Shown here piece after piece: positions 22,240 to 30,758 of a stretch of DNA of 53,906 bases. Positions within the stretch are counted from its first letter, which is position 1. Each line of letters opens with the position of its first letter. Origin of the DNA: a virus; IMG/VR virus record IMGVR_UViG_3300036850_000179, positions 1-53,906 of that record; one strand, given 5' to 3'. A program made the position numbers and the translations under genes. Under the pieces are notes generated by a model. That model did not search any database and had not been told where the DNA came from. It worked only from the letters and a program-made list of their open reading frames with translations.

Positions 22240-22670
22240 CGTTTCTCAGCCTCTCGTGTGGCTGCCCCGTCTACTGGTGTCCTCGCGGGCTCGCCCTTCC
22301 GTGCGGCGGCCTGCCGTTCTGCCTCCTCCTCGAACAGCCGGTCGAGCCCGACACCGAACGTCTGGTCGAACTGGTCGAGGTCGACCCGCCACGGCTCCTG
22401 CGCGACCGCCTGCGCGGCCTGCGCGCGGGTCATCTGACCGGCGTTGTACGCCGCGGCCTCCGCCGGGTGCCTCGCCGCCCACGCCTCACCGATGTCCTTC
22501 TCGGTGATGAAGTCGGCGGTCCACTTCTCATGTCCGGTCGCGGCGTCCGCCCACCGCGTAAGGGCGGCGGCGACGGTACCCGCGGCGGACCTGAAAGCCA
22601 CGGCCAACACGACCGCGGCGGAGACGCTCCCCGCGGCCAGGACCGCGCTGGCGGCCAAGACTGGGTCCAT
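22230..22670 (-). CDS. Membrane-anchored hypothetical protein
   Basis: 146 residues from ATG at 22670 (GAGGGTGACGC upstream). Ala/Val-rich membrane helix at residues ~4-30, then an amphipathic helical domain with acidic stretches (GVGLDRLFEEEAERQ). Its first 143 bases overlap the end of the 223-residue gene in another frame. Function unknown. Confidence 0.65.
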   Translation of the reverse strand: MDPVLAASAVLAAGSVSAAVVLAVAFRSAAGTVAAALTRWADAATGHEKWTADFITEKDIGEAWAARHPAEAAAYNAGQMTRAQAAQAVAQEPWRVDLDQFDQTFGVGLDRLFEEEAERQAAARKGEPARTPVDGAATREAEKRWR

Positions 22671-23199
22671 GCGTCACCCTCACATTCGTCGAGATGTACT
22701 TCGCTGACGTGGCCTGCATCCGTCGGAAGCGTGCCATCGTGTCGGGGATGCCGTACGGGTTCGGCAGTGCCGTCCCGGGTGTGTTGTCGCCGCGGACGCC
22801 CCACTCGGCGAGGAGCTTCCCGGGGCCTTTCACTTCCAGGTCGAACTCCGTCGCGATGTGCATTTTCCAGCCGGCCTGCCGGAGGATGGCCTGTCCGAGC
22901 GCGACCTGCGAGATGACCGCGGGGATGGCCCCGAAGAACGTCCCGAGCACGACGATGACGGTCTTCTGGTTCGGGAGGTAGAACTCCGGCGCCCACGCCG
23001 GCAGCAGCGTCTTCGCGAACACCGGAGGGTTCGACCACTTCGACACGGGCAGGCGGTAGTAGAACCGGACGCCCCACCCGACGAGGGTCAGCCACATCTT
23101 CGCGTCGGCGCTGGAGATGTCCGGCATGGGGTTCTGCCAGCCGGGGACCGGGACATGGAACCCGCCACGGGTCCTGCGGGGGTACCGGTCCCGGTCCAT
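22528..23199 (-). CDS. Hypothetical late protein with Arg-rich tail
   Basis: 223 residues from ATG at 23199 (AGGGCGGTGAGC upstream; a GTG six bases earlier is also possible). Residues ~1-170 look like a folded domain with a hydrophobic segment (KTVIVVLGTFFGAIPAVISQ). The last ~50 residues are very Arg/Gly-rich and are read over the start of the next gene in a different frame, so the true end could be by frameshift or the tail could be real. Function unknown. Confidence 0.6.
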   Translation of the reverse strand: MDRDRYPRRTRGGFHVPVPGWQNPMPDISSADAKMWLTLVGWGVRFYYRLPVSKWSNPPVFAKTLLPAWAPEFYLPNQKTVIVVLGTFFGAIPAVISQVALGQAILRQAGWKMHIATEFDLEVKGPGKLLAEWGVRGDNTPGTALPNPYGIPDTMARFRRMQATSAKYISTNVRVTHGPSLGRQRGPGRGERLRRGRVGRGFQVRRGYRRRRPYAVGGRRDRT

Positions 23200-23209
23200 G
23201 CTCACCGCC

Positions 23210-23278
23210 CTAGAAGATGTTCGTGACGAGCAGGTCGATGAACAGCAGCACGTCGATGATGATGAGGTTCACGACCAT
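23210..23278 (-). CDS. 22-residue hydrophobic peptide
   Basis: ATG at 23278, with GAGAAGCTGG upstream. Almost all Ile/Leu/Val/Phe (NLIIIDVLLFIDLLVTNIF). Placed tightly between two late genes. Could be a membrane peptide; evidence is position and composition only. Confidence 0.45.
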   Translation of the reverse strand: MVVNLIIIDVLLFIDLLVTNIF

Positions 23279-23286
23279 CCAGCTTC

Positions 23287-23523
23287 TCAACGTCTCCTCC
23301 TCCTGCCCCGCAGAACGTTCTTCGCGAACAGCGCCCGCCGCTTCGCGAGCTTCCCGTACCGGCCGGCCCTGGCCGCCCGCATCTTCGACGCGGGTATCTT
23401 CCTGCCGGCGGGGACGCCGAGCTGCCGGTGCAGCGCGCCCTTCTTGAACCGGATAGTCTTCTGCCCCTTCCGTCGCGGCCGGACGTAGCCGTAGCGTGTG
23501 CTACGCCGGCGTCTCCGCGCCAT
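23287..23523 (-). CDS. Highly basic Arg/Lys-rich late protein
   Basis: 78 residues, ATG at 23523 with GGGAGACCTTC upstream. Starts MARRRRRS and ends GRRRRR; over 40 percent Arg/Lys. Composition resembles histone- or protamine-like minor virion proteins of some large viruses. May condense DNA or line the capsid (inference). Confidence 0.65.
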   Translation of the reverse strand: MARRRRRSTRYGYVRPRRKGQKTIRFKKGALHRQLGVPAGRKIPASKMRAARAGRYGKLAKRRALFAKNVLRGRRRRR

Positions 23524-23546
23524 GAAGGTCTCCCATCTTGCCCCGT

Positions 23547-24101
23547 TCAGACCGGACAGCCGGTGTTGGCCTCCGCGATGTAGCTGTCATGGTTGTGGTC
23601 GCTCCCGACCTGGCCACTGGAGGACTGCGCCTGGAGGTTGTTGGTGATGGTGCGGTAGTGGTCGATGCCGGGCTCGCCGTCGTTGGGGCACACCCAGGGG
23701 GTGTAGTAGTCCTCGGAGGTGTCGTTGTAGGTGCCGGTGGTGTAGATGGCCGTCGCCTCGGAGACGTAGTAGCCGTAGAAGGCGTCGTAGTGGTAGAGGT
23801 TGATGGTCACGTCGCCGTAGATGATGTTGCACTCGTCGTTGCTGTCAGGCCCGTATGTGCCGAGACGGCACCGGACCTTCGTGTGGCCTCGGAACGCACC
23901 TTCGTTCGGGCCGGAGGTGGCCCTCTCGGTACAGGTGCGAGCCTCGAACACCTGCCCGTTGTTGAACGCCGACAGGGTGCTGAACGTGCTCGCGCCAGGC
24001 TTGCAGTCCATCTCGACGGCGTACGCGGGGGTGGGCGCGAACCCGACGAGGGCGAACGCAACCGCCAAGAGGAGCGGAATGAGAGCAAGCTTCAGTTTCA
24101 C
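23547..24101 (-). CDS. Secreted Cys-rich protein B (signal peptide)
   Basis: 184 residues from ATG at 24101, overlapping the lysin stop. Signal peptide MKLK plus hydrophobic core, with a cut after PTPAYA at about residue 28. Mature part has six Cys (MDCKPG, RTCTE, VRCRLG, DECN, WVCPN, GCPV) and many Tyr. Same length and plan as the secreted protein at 20770 and coded just after the GH25 lysin. Function unknown; may act outside the cell or on neighbouring cells. Confidence 0.8.
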   Translation of the reverse strand: MKLKLALIPLLLAVAFALVGFAPTPAYAVEMDCKPGASTFSTLSAFNNGQVFEARTCTERATSGPNEGAFRGHTKVRCRLGTYGPDSNDECNIIYGDVTINLYHYDAFYGYYVSEATAIYTTGTYNDTSEDYYTPWVCPNDGEPGIDHYRTITNNLQAQSSSGQVGSDHNHDSYIAEANTGCPV

Positions 24102-24721
24102 AGCACGAACTCCCTGGTCAGGTCCTCAGCTTCGCCGAGGAACGTGTCATCATCGCACGGCCGGTCGATGCCCGCCACCACCCGTGCGTTGTCCCGCTGC
24201 CAGAACCGCAGCGCCCGCCGCCGGTCGTCCGGGAGCATGCCTGGCGTGTCGGACCAGCGCGCAACCCACAACGGCCATCCTGGCGGCCACGGCCGTCCGC
24301 CGTACACGTTCGTCCAGTAGTTCAAGTTGACGTACACGATGGGGTAGCGACCGAGCGCCGACCGCATCGCCTCCATGTACCCCTCCAGGACCATCCACGA
24401 CGGGTCGCTGAAGGACCCGTCCCGGAAGTGGCGGCGTTCCACGTCGACGGCGTGCATGATGCCGCGCGGGTCGCTGACGGTCCGGAGGTACTGGTCGGCC
24501 TGCTCCAGCCCGGTCCATTCCGCGCGGAGGAAGTGGTAGCCGCCGAAGACGACCCCGGCAAGCATCGCCCGGCGGCGGTGGTCCCCGAACGTCGGGTCCT
24601 GGTAGTCGCCACCCTCCGACGCCTTATGGAAGTCGAAGGTCACACCGCCCTGCTTCAGCTCCGTGTAGGAGCGGACGACGACCCAGTGGCTCGTGTCGAC
24701 GCCACGGCAGGTACTAGACAT
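24098..24721 (-). CDS. GH25-type muramidase (lysin)
   Basis: 207 residues, ATG at 24721. GH25 order is clear: GVDTSHW with Asp9, FDFHKASEGGDY (KASEG at 33-37), GGYHFLRAEW at 61-69, AVDVE with Asp93 and Glu95 (the catalytic pair), PLWVARW, FWQ and a C-terminal Asp-rich segment. It should cut the glycan chain between MurNAc and GlcNAc. No signal peptide, so it would need a holin or virion carrier. Close to the tail genes, so a virion-associated role is possible. Confidence 0.85.
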   Translation of the reverse strand: MSSTCRGVDTSHWVVVRSYTELKQGGVTFDFHKASEGGDYQDPTFGDHRRRAMLAGVVFGGYHFLRAEWTGLEQADQYLRTVSDPRGIMHAVDVERRHFRDGSFSDPSWMVLEGYMEAMRSALGRYPIVYVNLNYWTNVYGGRPWPPGWPLWVARWSDTPGMLPDDRRRALRFWQRDNARVVAGIDRPCDDDTFLGEAEDLTREFVL

Positions 24722-25028
24722 CGCCGACGACGAGCGGCCCGTACCGGTAGGTGACGGGGTGGGACGCGATGGTCACGACGATGCGGTACCAGCCGAACCC
24801 GACCGCGAGGGCGGTGACGGTGTCTTCGAGCTGGACGGTGAAGATGCCCGCCGCCTCGTCGGTGACGACCCCGGCGATGGTGACGCCGCTGGCGTCCGAC
24901 GCGGTCTTGCTCGACTTCGCGATGAACGCGATGCTAGCGCCGGCGAGGCTTTTGCCGGTCACGAACGTCAGCAGCGGTTCGTCGCTTTCGGGTATCGGGA
25001 GGGGGACCTCCTGCGGGAGCGTCGCCAT
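24714..25028 (-). CDS. Small beta-rich tail-associated protein
   Basis: 104 residues, ATG at 25028, next to the tail fibre stop. Ig-like beta pattern (GVTIAGVVTDEAAGIFTVQLEDT, YRIVVTIA...VTYRYGPLVVGDV), like receptor-binding or baseplate Ig domains. It may be an accessory to the fibre. Confidence 0.65.
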   Translation of the reverse strand: MATLPQEVPLPIPESDEPLLTFVTGKSLAGASIAFIAKSSKTASDASGVTIAGVVTDEAAGIFTVQLEDTVTALAVGFGWYRIVVTIASHPVTYRYGPLVVGDV

Positions 25029-28000
25029 CTACTCCTCCGGGTCGTAGTCGGGCGCCGGCGACCAGAACGTCCAGTCCGGCGGGTCGATGTAGAACGTGTA
25101 GTCCGGCGGGGGCAGGTCGACAACCTCGACGGGACCGGGGCCGGTCACGAACCCGTCGATAGGCTGCGCCTGCTCCGCCTCGACAACTTGGCCGAGCTGA
25201 TGGACCTGCGGGACACCGACGAGGCCGCCCATCGGCTGCGCCTGCTCCAGCTCGACGACCTGCCCGAGCATAACAGTCTTCGTGACGCCGAGAGGCTGCG
25301 CCGTCTCCGTCTCCACAGACGGACCTATCACCCAGAGCTGGTCGGGCGACTCCGCGAGGGCGTTCATCCCGAGGATGAGGTCCTGGTACGCCGCGCCGTC
25401 TTCGGTGGTGTTGTCCTCCAGCGAGACGCTGTCGCTGCGGGCGTTGAACAGCGTCAGGTACTCGCAGTGGTAGTCGACGTAGGTCTGGAGGGTCGCGAGT
25501 ATCCGCTGGAACCCGAGCGCGCGGTGCGCGCGGGTGCCGCGGTTCCCGCCGGACGCACACAGGACCGTCCCGCCGCCGAGGTCCATCCCGTACTCGGAGA
25601 CGGCCAGTTTCCGGCCGTCGAGGTCGGACCACTGCCGTGTCGCGGTGCGGTTGTCCCGGAGGTACTGGAAGTCCTCCGCGTGCTTCGTCGCGATGTTCGT
25701 CGTCGACCCGCACGCGATGTAGGACTGCTGCGACACGATGTCGATGAAGTTCACGCCGCCAGCCAGCGTCGGCCACAACGCCTCCATCCGAGATGGGGTG
25801 AAACTGTGGCTGTTCATGTAGGTCATCTGCCAGCGAACCCGCGTGCCGACGCCGGCGGCCTGGAACCGGGCGTACACCCGCCGCCATGCCGCGATGTAGT
25901 CGGTCGGGGTCATCCCCGAGCCGGGGGTGGTGTTCTGGTCGTTCTCCCCCTCATGGTGCCAGGTGTACTTGATGGGGCGGGCGGGGTCTATGTTCGCGAC
26001 GATGCTGGCCGCGAGCGCATCGAAGTTCGCGTCGCCAGCACCCGACCCCTGGCCGGCCCAGTTCACCCCGGCGGCGCCCTTGTGGTACAGGAGAATATCA
26101 TGGCCCTGGTTGTACGCGGTGATGACTTCCGCGGGGAGCGCGGAGCCGTTCGCAAGGTAGTACGACCACGGCCCGTCGAAGTTCCCGTCGAACATGGCGA
26201 TGTCGCGGTTCAGCTTCGTCCGCCACGACCCCGTCTCGCTGTTACCGGCGAGGTCCTGGTACCACTGGTTCTTGTCGCGCCACAGGCCGACCCGGAGCGG
26301 CGTCCCGCCGGTCGGGAGCATCGGCTGTGCCGTCTCCGTCTCCACGATTTGGTTGAGTGGCACCTCGCGCGCCCCAGTCAGCCCTTGCGGGGTCTCCAGC
26401 TCCGTGACCTGCCCGAGAGGAACCGTGATGGAGCCGCCGCCGAACACCATCGCCTGCGGCGTCTCCGTCTCCGTCACCTGGTTGAGGGGAACGTACTTCA
26501 CGACGCTGACGGCCTGGGCGGTCTCGACTTCGGAGGCTTGGCTGACTGCGGGGGCGGACTGGACAGTCAACCCCTGCGCCGTCTCGGTCTCCTGGACCTG
26601 CCCGACGGGGACCCGCGTCGTCCCGCCGGTGCCTTTCACCGCGACATGGATGATGGCCTGCCGGCCGGTGAACGTCCCCGCGTCGGTCGTGAACGTCTCC
26701 CCACCGAACGTCCCCGCCTGCCGCGAGTACGTCCCGCCCTGGTTGCGGATGCTGCACGACACCGCATAGTTCGTCGAGCCACCGGCGTCGTCGCTGTCCT
26801 TCTCCGACAGCTCCTCGTGGTTGGTCGCCTGCGCGAGGGTGAAGTCGGGTACGCTGCCTTTCCGGAACCCGTACCCGACGAGCAGGACCGACCCTGGCGT
26901 CGAGATGGTCTGGTTCGGCAGGACGATGCTGCTGTCGGTCCCGAGCGACGTATCGGAGGTGTCCGTCGCATCGAACCCGTTCGTGGACCGGAGGAGCTGC
27001 CCCGCGACAGCGCTGTTGCTTGACACGTCCAGGTTGATGGTCGCTTCCGGCTCCGACGCGCCCGCAATGCGGGTGAGGTGGTTGAGCTGCATGCTGCTGT
27101 TCATCACCGTCGTCCGGACGGTGTACGGCGCGCCGCCGAGGCCGGTGGCGGACACGACCGGGGTGATGGACGACACCAGCACAAACAGCTCGATGAGGTC
27201 GCCAGCTACGGCGACACCGGCGATGCCGGAAGTCTGGTACGACGTGGTCGACCGGGCTTCTCCGGTGATGTCGCCGACGGGGGTGATGGCGGCGCCCTGC
27301 TGGACGCCTATCGCTTGCGCCGTCTCCGTCTCGACCGTCTGAGCGACCGTGACCCGCTTCTCCGCGGTCATCCCGAACGGCGTCTCGGTCTCGGTGACCT
27401 GCCCGAGTGGAACGTACGTCGCTGGAGTGACCGCCTGAGCCGTTTCGGTCTCGGTGGTCTGACCGACGGCTACGTCCAGCTCGACTGTGAGGCCCTGGCC
27501 CGTCTCCGTCTCGACAACCTGCGCGACGGCGACACTCTTCTCAACTGTCACCGCTTGCGCGGTTTCCGTTTCGGTCACCTGGCCGACGGGGACGTTCTGG
27601 TCTCCACCGGCGCCGACGGTGATGGCCTGCGCCGTCTCGGTTTCAGTTACCTGCGCGACGGTGACATCTTTCTCGACCGTCAGCGCTTGGCCGGTCTCCG
27701 TCTCTGTCACCTGCGCGACCTGCACATCGAGTTCGACGGTGAGCGCCTGCGGCGTCTCCGCCTCCACGACCTGTCCCAACGGGACGTATGTCGCCGGCGT
27801 GACCGCCTGAGCGGTCTCCGTCTCGGTGACCTGCGCGGCAGCGACATCCTTCTCGACAGTCACCGCCTGGCTGGTCTCCGTTTCGGTGACCTGCCCGAGG
27901 TTGACGGTGACGCCGCTAGCGACCTCACGGACGGCGACGCCGACAGCGACCGCGTCGTCGGCGGCGGCGGTGAAGTCGACCGTGATGGTGCCGCCGGTCG

Positions 28001-28562
28001 CGATGTTCGTCCGTCGGACCGTGACTCCGCTCTTGGTGCCGTAGTCGAACGTGTTGGCGCTGGTGTAATCCGCCCCCACGGTGATGTCGGCAGGAGCGTT
28101 CGCGCCGGAGAACAGCGTCGCCGCGATGAACGTCTCCACACCCGCCGGCGTCACCAGTGACAGCGCCGGGTTTGCTAGCGAGTCGCTGTTCAACGTGTCG
28201 GTGTCGACGACCTCCGTGTCAGCCGCCGCTGTCGCCGTGAAAACGTGAACCTTCAGCGAGGTCGCTGCCGCACCCTGCCTGGTGACGACGCAGTCCTGGG
28301 TGCCGTCGGGGATGGTGTCGCGGTCGCCGAGAAACCACCCGTGAGCGGAGCCAAGCTCCCCGGTGGTGTGCAACACCGGCGAGCCGGTGACCTCGGCGAG
28401 GGACTGGCCGCCGTATGTGATGGACGCGACCTCGTCTGCTGACGTGAGGTACTGGACGAGGACGAGGACGCCGGCGACGTTCGCCGCCGCACCGGCGTGG
28501 GAGACGGTGACGGTTGCACCCGTGCCAGCGCCATTCGTGTAGGTGTCGAAGGCGATGGCCAT
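25029..28562 (-). CDS. Tail fibre with glycoside hydrolase domain and 18 short repeats
   Basis: 1177 residues, ATG at 28562 with CAGGGAGGCGAA upstream. Beta-rich lectin-like N-terminal (~220) and central (~200) domains are joined by three blocks of a ~19-residue repeat ending in VTETETAQA: about ten copies at 27300-27905, five at 26320-26620 and three at 25150-25320. Between blocks two and three lies a GH26-like hydrolase (WHHEGEND with Glu871; VSEYGMD with Glu990). The fibre would bind and trim a host surface polysaccharide. The exact sugar cannot be told. Confidence 0.85.
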   Translation of the reverse strand: MAIAFDTYTNGAGTGATVTVSHAGAAANVAGVLVLVQYLTSADEVASITYGGQSLAEVTGSPVLHTTGELGSAHGWFLGDRDTIPDGTQDCVVTRQGAAATSLKVHVFTATAAADTEVVDTDTLNSDSLANPALSLVTPAGVETFIAATLFSGANAPADITVGADYTSANTFDYGTKSGVTVRRTNIATGGTITVDFTAAADDAVAVGVAVREVASGVTVNLGQVTETETSQAVTVEKDVAAAQVTETETAQAVTPATYVPLGQVVEAETPQALTVELDVQVAQVTETETGQALTVEKDVTVAQVTETETAQAITVGAGGDQNVPVGQVTETETAQAVTVEKSVAVAQVVETETGQGLTVELDVAVGQTTETETAQAVTPATYVPLGQVTETETPFGMTAEKRVTVAQTVETETAQAIGVQQGAAITPVGDITGEARSTTSYQTSGIAGVAVAGDLIELFVLVSSITPVVSATGLGGAPYTVRTTVMNSSMQLNHLTRIAGASEPEATINLDVSSNSAVAGQLLRSTNGFDATDTSDTSLGTDSSIVLPNQTISTPGSVLLVGYGFRKGSVPDFTLAQATNHEELSEKDSDDAGGSTNYAVSCSIRNQGGTYSRQAGTFGGETFTTDAGTFTGRQAIIHVAVKGTGGTTRVPVGQVQETETAQGLTVQSAPAVSQASEVETAQAVSVVKYVPLNQVTETETPQAMVFGGGSITVPLGQVTELETPQGLTGAREVPLNQIVETETAQPMLPTGGTPLRVGLWRDKNQWYQDLAGNSETGSWRTKLNRDIAMFDGNFDGPWSYYLANGSALPAEVITAYNQGHDILLYHKGAAGVNWAGQGSGAGDANFDALAASIVANIDPARPIKYTWHHEGENDQNTTPGSGMTPTDYIAAWRRVYARFQAAGVGTRVRWQMTYMNSHSFTPSRMEALWPTLAGGVNFIDIVSQQSYIACGSTTNIATKHAEDFQYLRDNRTATRQWSDLDGRKLAVSEYGMDLGGGTVLCASGGNRGTRAHRALGFQRILATLQTYVDYHCEYLTLFNARSDSVSLEDNTTEDGAAYQDLILGMNALAESPDQLWVIGPSVETETAQPLGVTKTVMLGQVVELEQAQPMGGLVGVPQVHQLGQVVEAEQAQPIDGFVTGPGPVEVVDLPPPDYTFYIDPPDWTFWSPAPDYDPEE

Positions 28563-28574
28563 TTCGCCTCCCTG

Positions 28575-29075
28575 TTACGCGGAGCGGTAGAACCCGGTGG
28601 CGGCCACCTGAAGCACGACGTTGTTGCCGTCGGGGGTGATGGAGACGGCGTGGGCGGTCAGGGGGATGACGGCCGTGTCGGCGGAGCCGGTGTCCGGACG
28701 GAAGCAGAGCAGCACCTTCCCGATGGCGTTCCCGCCGAGGGCGGTGTACGTCTGGTCGGGGACATCCAGCTCGAACCGGTTGTTGGTGTCGTCCGGTGCC
28801 GGCACCGCCGCCAGCTCCGTCTCGGTGAGGACCTTCCGGGCCTGGTTCGTCTGCTCGTTGTTCGCGGCGGCGAGCAGCGCCGACAGGTCATCATAGTTGT
28901 TGAGCGTGTCGTCCGCTTCGATGCCGGTCGTCTCGACGAGGACCACCACGAACGCGGCGTTCGCCGTCGACGTGAACTCACCCGCCGACGCGAGCACCAG
29001 CGAGTTCTCGACGGCGTAGTAGTAGTACTTCGCCTTCCCGCGGGCGAAGTTGAACATGAAGTCGGAGCCGGCCAT
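28575..29075 (-). CDS. Hypothetical virion protein
   Basis: 166 residues, ATG at 29075. Starts with a short aromatic segment (FMFNFARGKAKYYYYAVENS) and continues with a beta-rich body containing VLLCFRPDTGSADTAVI. Between lysis and fibre genes. I would guess a fibre-attachment or structural role. Confidence 0.65.
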   Translation of the reverse strand: MAGSDFMFNFARGKAKYYYYAVENSLVLASAGEFTSTANAAFVVVLVETTGIEADDTLNNYDDLSALLAAANNEQTNQARKVLTETELAAVPAPDDTNNRFELDVPDQTYTALGGNAIGKVLLCFRPDTGSADTAVIPLTAHAVSITPDGNNVVLQVAATGFYRSA

Positions 29076-29076
29076 G

Positions 29077-29796
29077 TCAGACGGTCCCTTCTCTCAGGGC
29101 CGTCTTCACGGCCTCGACGGCTTGCTCTGGGGTGATGCCACCGCCAGGCCCGGTGGGGATGGCCGCGATGGCGGCGAGCACGCGGGTCTCCAGCCCGGCG
29201 ATGAGGACGCTGAGGGCGGTCTCCGCCGCGGAGACCTTGTTCACGACCTCACCGGCCTTGGTGTTGACCTGGTTGTAGGTCTTCTCGACCTTCTCGACCG
29301 CTTGTGTGATGTCCAGGCCCCGAGCGCCCCTCATGTCGGCGATGGCCGCCAGGATGTCTTCGCGTGCACCCACGAGTTCGTCCTCCTCTAGTGGAACGTG
29401 GTAGTGATGGCGGAACAGCGGGTCGTTCGCGCCGCGCGCTTCAGCGCCGACGAGGACACCCCGCCCGCCGCGGGCCTCGACGTTCAGGCCGTCGATGGTG
29501 CCGGCGGTGTGGCCGATGCCCGACGCCGACTCCCACGGGAAGATAACCCCGATGGTGAAGTCGACCGCCCCCCCTGCACCGGCACGGAAGCCGATGGCGG
29601 CGTACACCGAGTCGATGGTGCCGGTGCCGAATTGGCGGTTGTTACAGACCTGCCGGCCGTACAGGACGTTGAGGATGCCGCCCATGTAGCCGGAGCAGTC
29701 CCACCCGTCGCAGCCGTCGCCACCCCACACATACGGGTCGCCGGCTTCACCGCGGGCGAACGTGACCGCCCTCGCGAAGTCCTCGACGGTGGGCAT
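29077..29796 (-). CDS. NlpC/P60-type peptidase (endolysin or virion hydrolase)
   Basis: 239 residues, ATG at 29796. Cys34 in GWDCSGYMG and His96 in GIGHTAG are the catalytic pair of NlpC/P60 enzymes, spaced as usual. The last ~90 residues (from IADMRGARGLDIT) form a helical/coiled-coil domain that may bind the wall or multimerise. It would cleave peptide bonds in peptidoglycan. Downstream of a four-helix membrane protein, so it is part of a lysis cassette. Confidence 0.8.
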   Translation of the reverse strand: MPTVEDFARAVTFARGEAGDPYVWGGDGCDGWDCSGYMGGILNVLYGRQVCNNRQFGTGTIDSVYAAIGFRAGAGGAVDFTIGVIFPWESASGIGHTAGTIDGLNVEARGGRGVLVGAEARGANDPLFRHHYHVPLEEDELVGAREDILAAIADMRGARGLDITQAVEKVEKTYNQVNTKAGEVVNKVSAAETALSVLIAGLETRVLAAIAAIPTGPGGGITPEQAVEAVKTALREGTV

Positions 29797-29912
29797 CAGT
29801 TCACCGTCTCGTCTTGCCAGTCGGGCGTGTCGTCCTGCTGCGCCGACTCGTAGATGGCGCGGACCTCCTCGGGGGTCAGGTCCGCCCCTTCCTCCGGGGC
29901 CTTCTCAGTCAT
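29796..29912 (-). CDS. Acidic 38-residue protein
   Basis: ATG at 29912; TGA overlaps the ATG of the NlpC/P60 gene. Very acidic (EKAPEEGADLTPEEVRAIYESAQQDD). Too short for normal prediction, but the coupling on both sides and the ribosome site AAAGGACC support it. Confidence 0.6.
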   Translation of the reverse strand: MTEKAPEEGADLTPEEVRAIYESAQQDDTPDWQDETVN

Positions 29913-30276
29913 GCTGGTCCTTTCTGCTCAGCCACCCCTGACCGCCACCACGGCGCGCGAAGTGAACGTACAGCCCGACCGTGAGTAACGCCATCGCCGG
30001 CACAACAGCCGCGAGGATGATGAACACGCTGATGAGCCTGCCATACAGCGTTGTCGCGACGGGGGCGTCGCCGAACACCAGCCGCCACGTCACGAGGATA
30101 CTGTACACGATAGCGGCGACGCTGTCGGTAACGAGCGCGACGGTGACGAGCAGCCGGACCGGTCCCGGCAGTAACGCCCGACCCGGCAGCCCTTTCCGGA
30201 AGTACAGAACCAGGAACGCGAAGCCGGCGATGCCGCCTGCACCAGCGAGCAGCTCCAGGAACAGACGGAATGTCAC
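29905..30276 (-). CDS. Four-helix membrane protein, holin candidate
   Basis: 123 residues, ATG at 30276. Four hydrophobic segments (about residues 10-28, 40-60, 60-75, 85-108) with a charged C terminus, similar to actinophage holin or antiholin proteins next to endolysins. It lies directly upstream of the NlpC/P60 gene. Assignment rests on topology and position. Confidence 0.6.
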   Translation of the reverse strand: MTFRLFLELLAGAGGIAGFAFLVLYFRKGLPGRALLPGPVRLLVTVALVTDSVAAIVYSILVTWRLVFGDAPVATTLYGRLISVFIILAAVVPAMALLTVGLYVHFARRGGGQGWLSRKDQHD

Positions 30277-30288
30277 GGCTGAGCCTTT

Positions 30289-30468
30289 CTACGTTCGGGG
30301 TTTCGCGCCGAGGAGCGCCGCGGCGAGTGCCACAAGATGGTTCGCGTCGGTGAACTCGCGGGTGCGTTCCGTCTCCCGCTGCGCCTCCTTGACGACCTTC
30401 TCGGTCGCCCGAGCCTTCCGTCTCGCTTCGTCGAGCGGGTCTGGACCGGTACGCCGCCGCCAAGGCAT
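30289..30468 (-). CDS. Small basic helical protein of lysis region
   Basis: 59 residues, ATG at 30468. The MPWRRR-x-x-DPLDE start followed by an Arg/Lys/Glu-rich helix is a pattern I associate with small actinophage proteins encoded beside holins (not proven here). Ends with a short hydrophobic helix. Confidence 0.6.
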   Translation of the reverse strand: MPWRRRTGPDPLDEARRKARATEKVVKEAQRETERTREFTDANHLVALAAALLGAKPRT

Positions 30469-30470
30469 GG

Positions 30471-30749
30471 CTACCTTCTCTCCGCCTGCCCTGCGAGCCG
30501 CTCCGCCTGCAACCGGAGGGCGTCGAGCAGGTCGTTGTTAGCGCGTGCGCGCTCCACACCGGATTCCTTCAGTTCCGCTTCGAGCCTGTCTGCGCGCTTC
30601 TCATGGATTGCCGCGACCTGGTCTTTCAACGCCAGCTCACGGTCGACCTGGAAACCCCACCGGACGACACCGCGGGCTTGGGCGAGGATGAACGCGATAA
30701 GGAACGCGAGTACATCACCGCGCTGCTGGAGGAGCGTCACCCAATCCAT
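30471..30749 (-). CDS. Membrane plus coiled-coil protein (possible spanin-like partner)
   Basis: 92 residues, ATG at 30749 (GGAGTAGGAGCGGCGC upstream). Hydrophobic segment at residues ~14-27 (VLAFLIAFILAQARGV), then a long coiled coil of Glu, Arg, Ala, Leu. The layout is like Rz or holin-associated proteins. Confidence 0.6.
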   Translation of the reverse strand: MDWVTLLQQRGDVLAFLIAFILAQARGVVRWGFQVDRELALKDQVAAIHEKRADRLEAELKESGVERARANNDLLDALRLQAERLAGQAERR

Positions 30750-30758
30750 GCGCCGCTC

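Noticed and set aside
24693-27023. 776-residue rightward open frame opposite the tail fibre
   Set aside because: Shadow of the fibre gene; composition follows the complement of the repeat codons.
25150-27905. Regular ~57-bp repeats resembling a CRISPR-like array
   Set aside because: They are in-frame protein repeats of the tail fibre, with no fixed repeat and unique-spacer structure and no cas genes.
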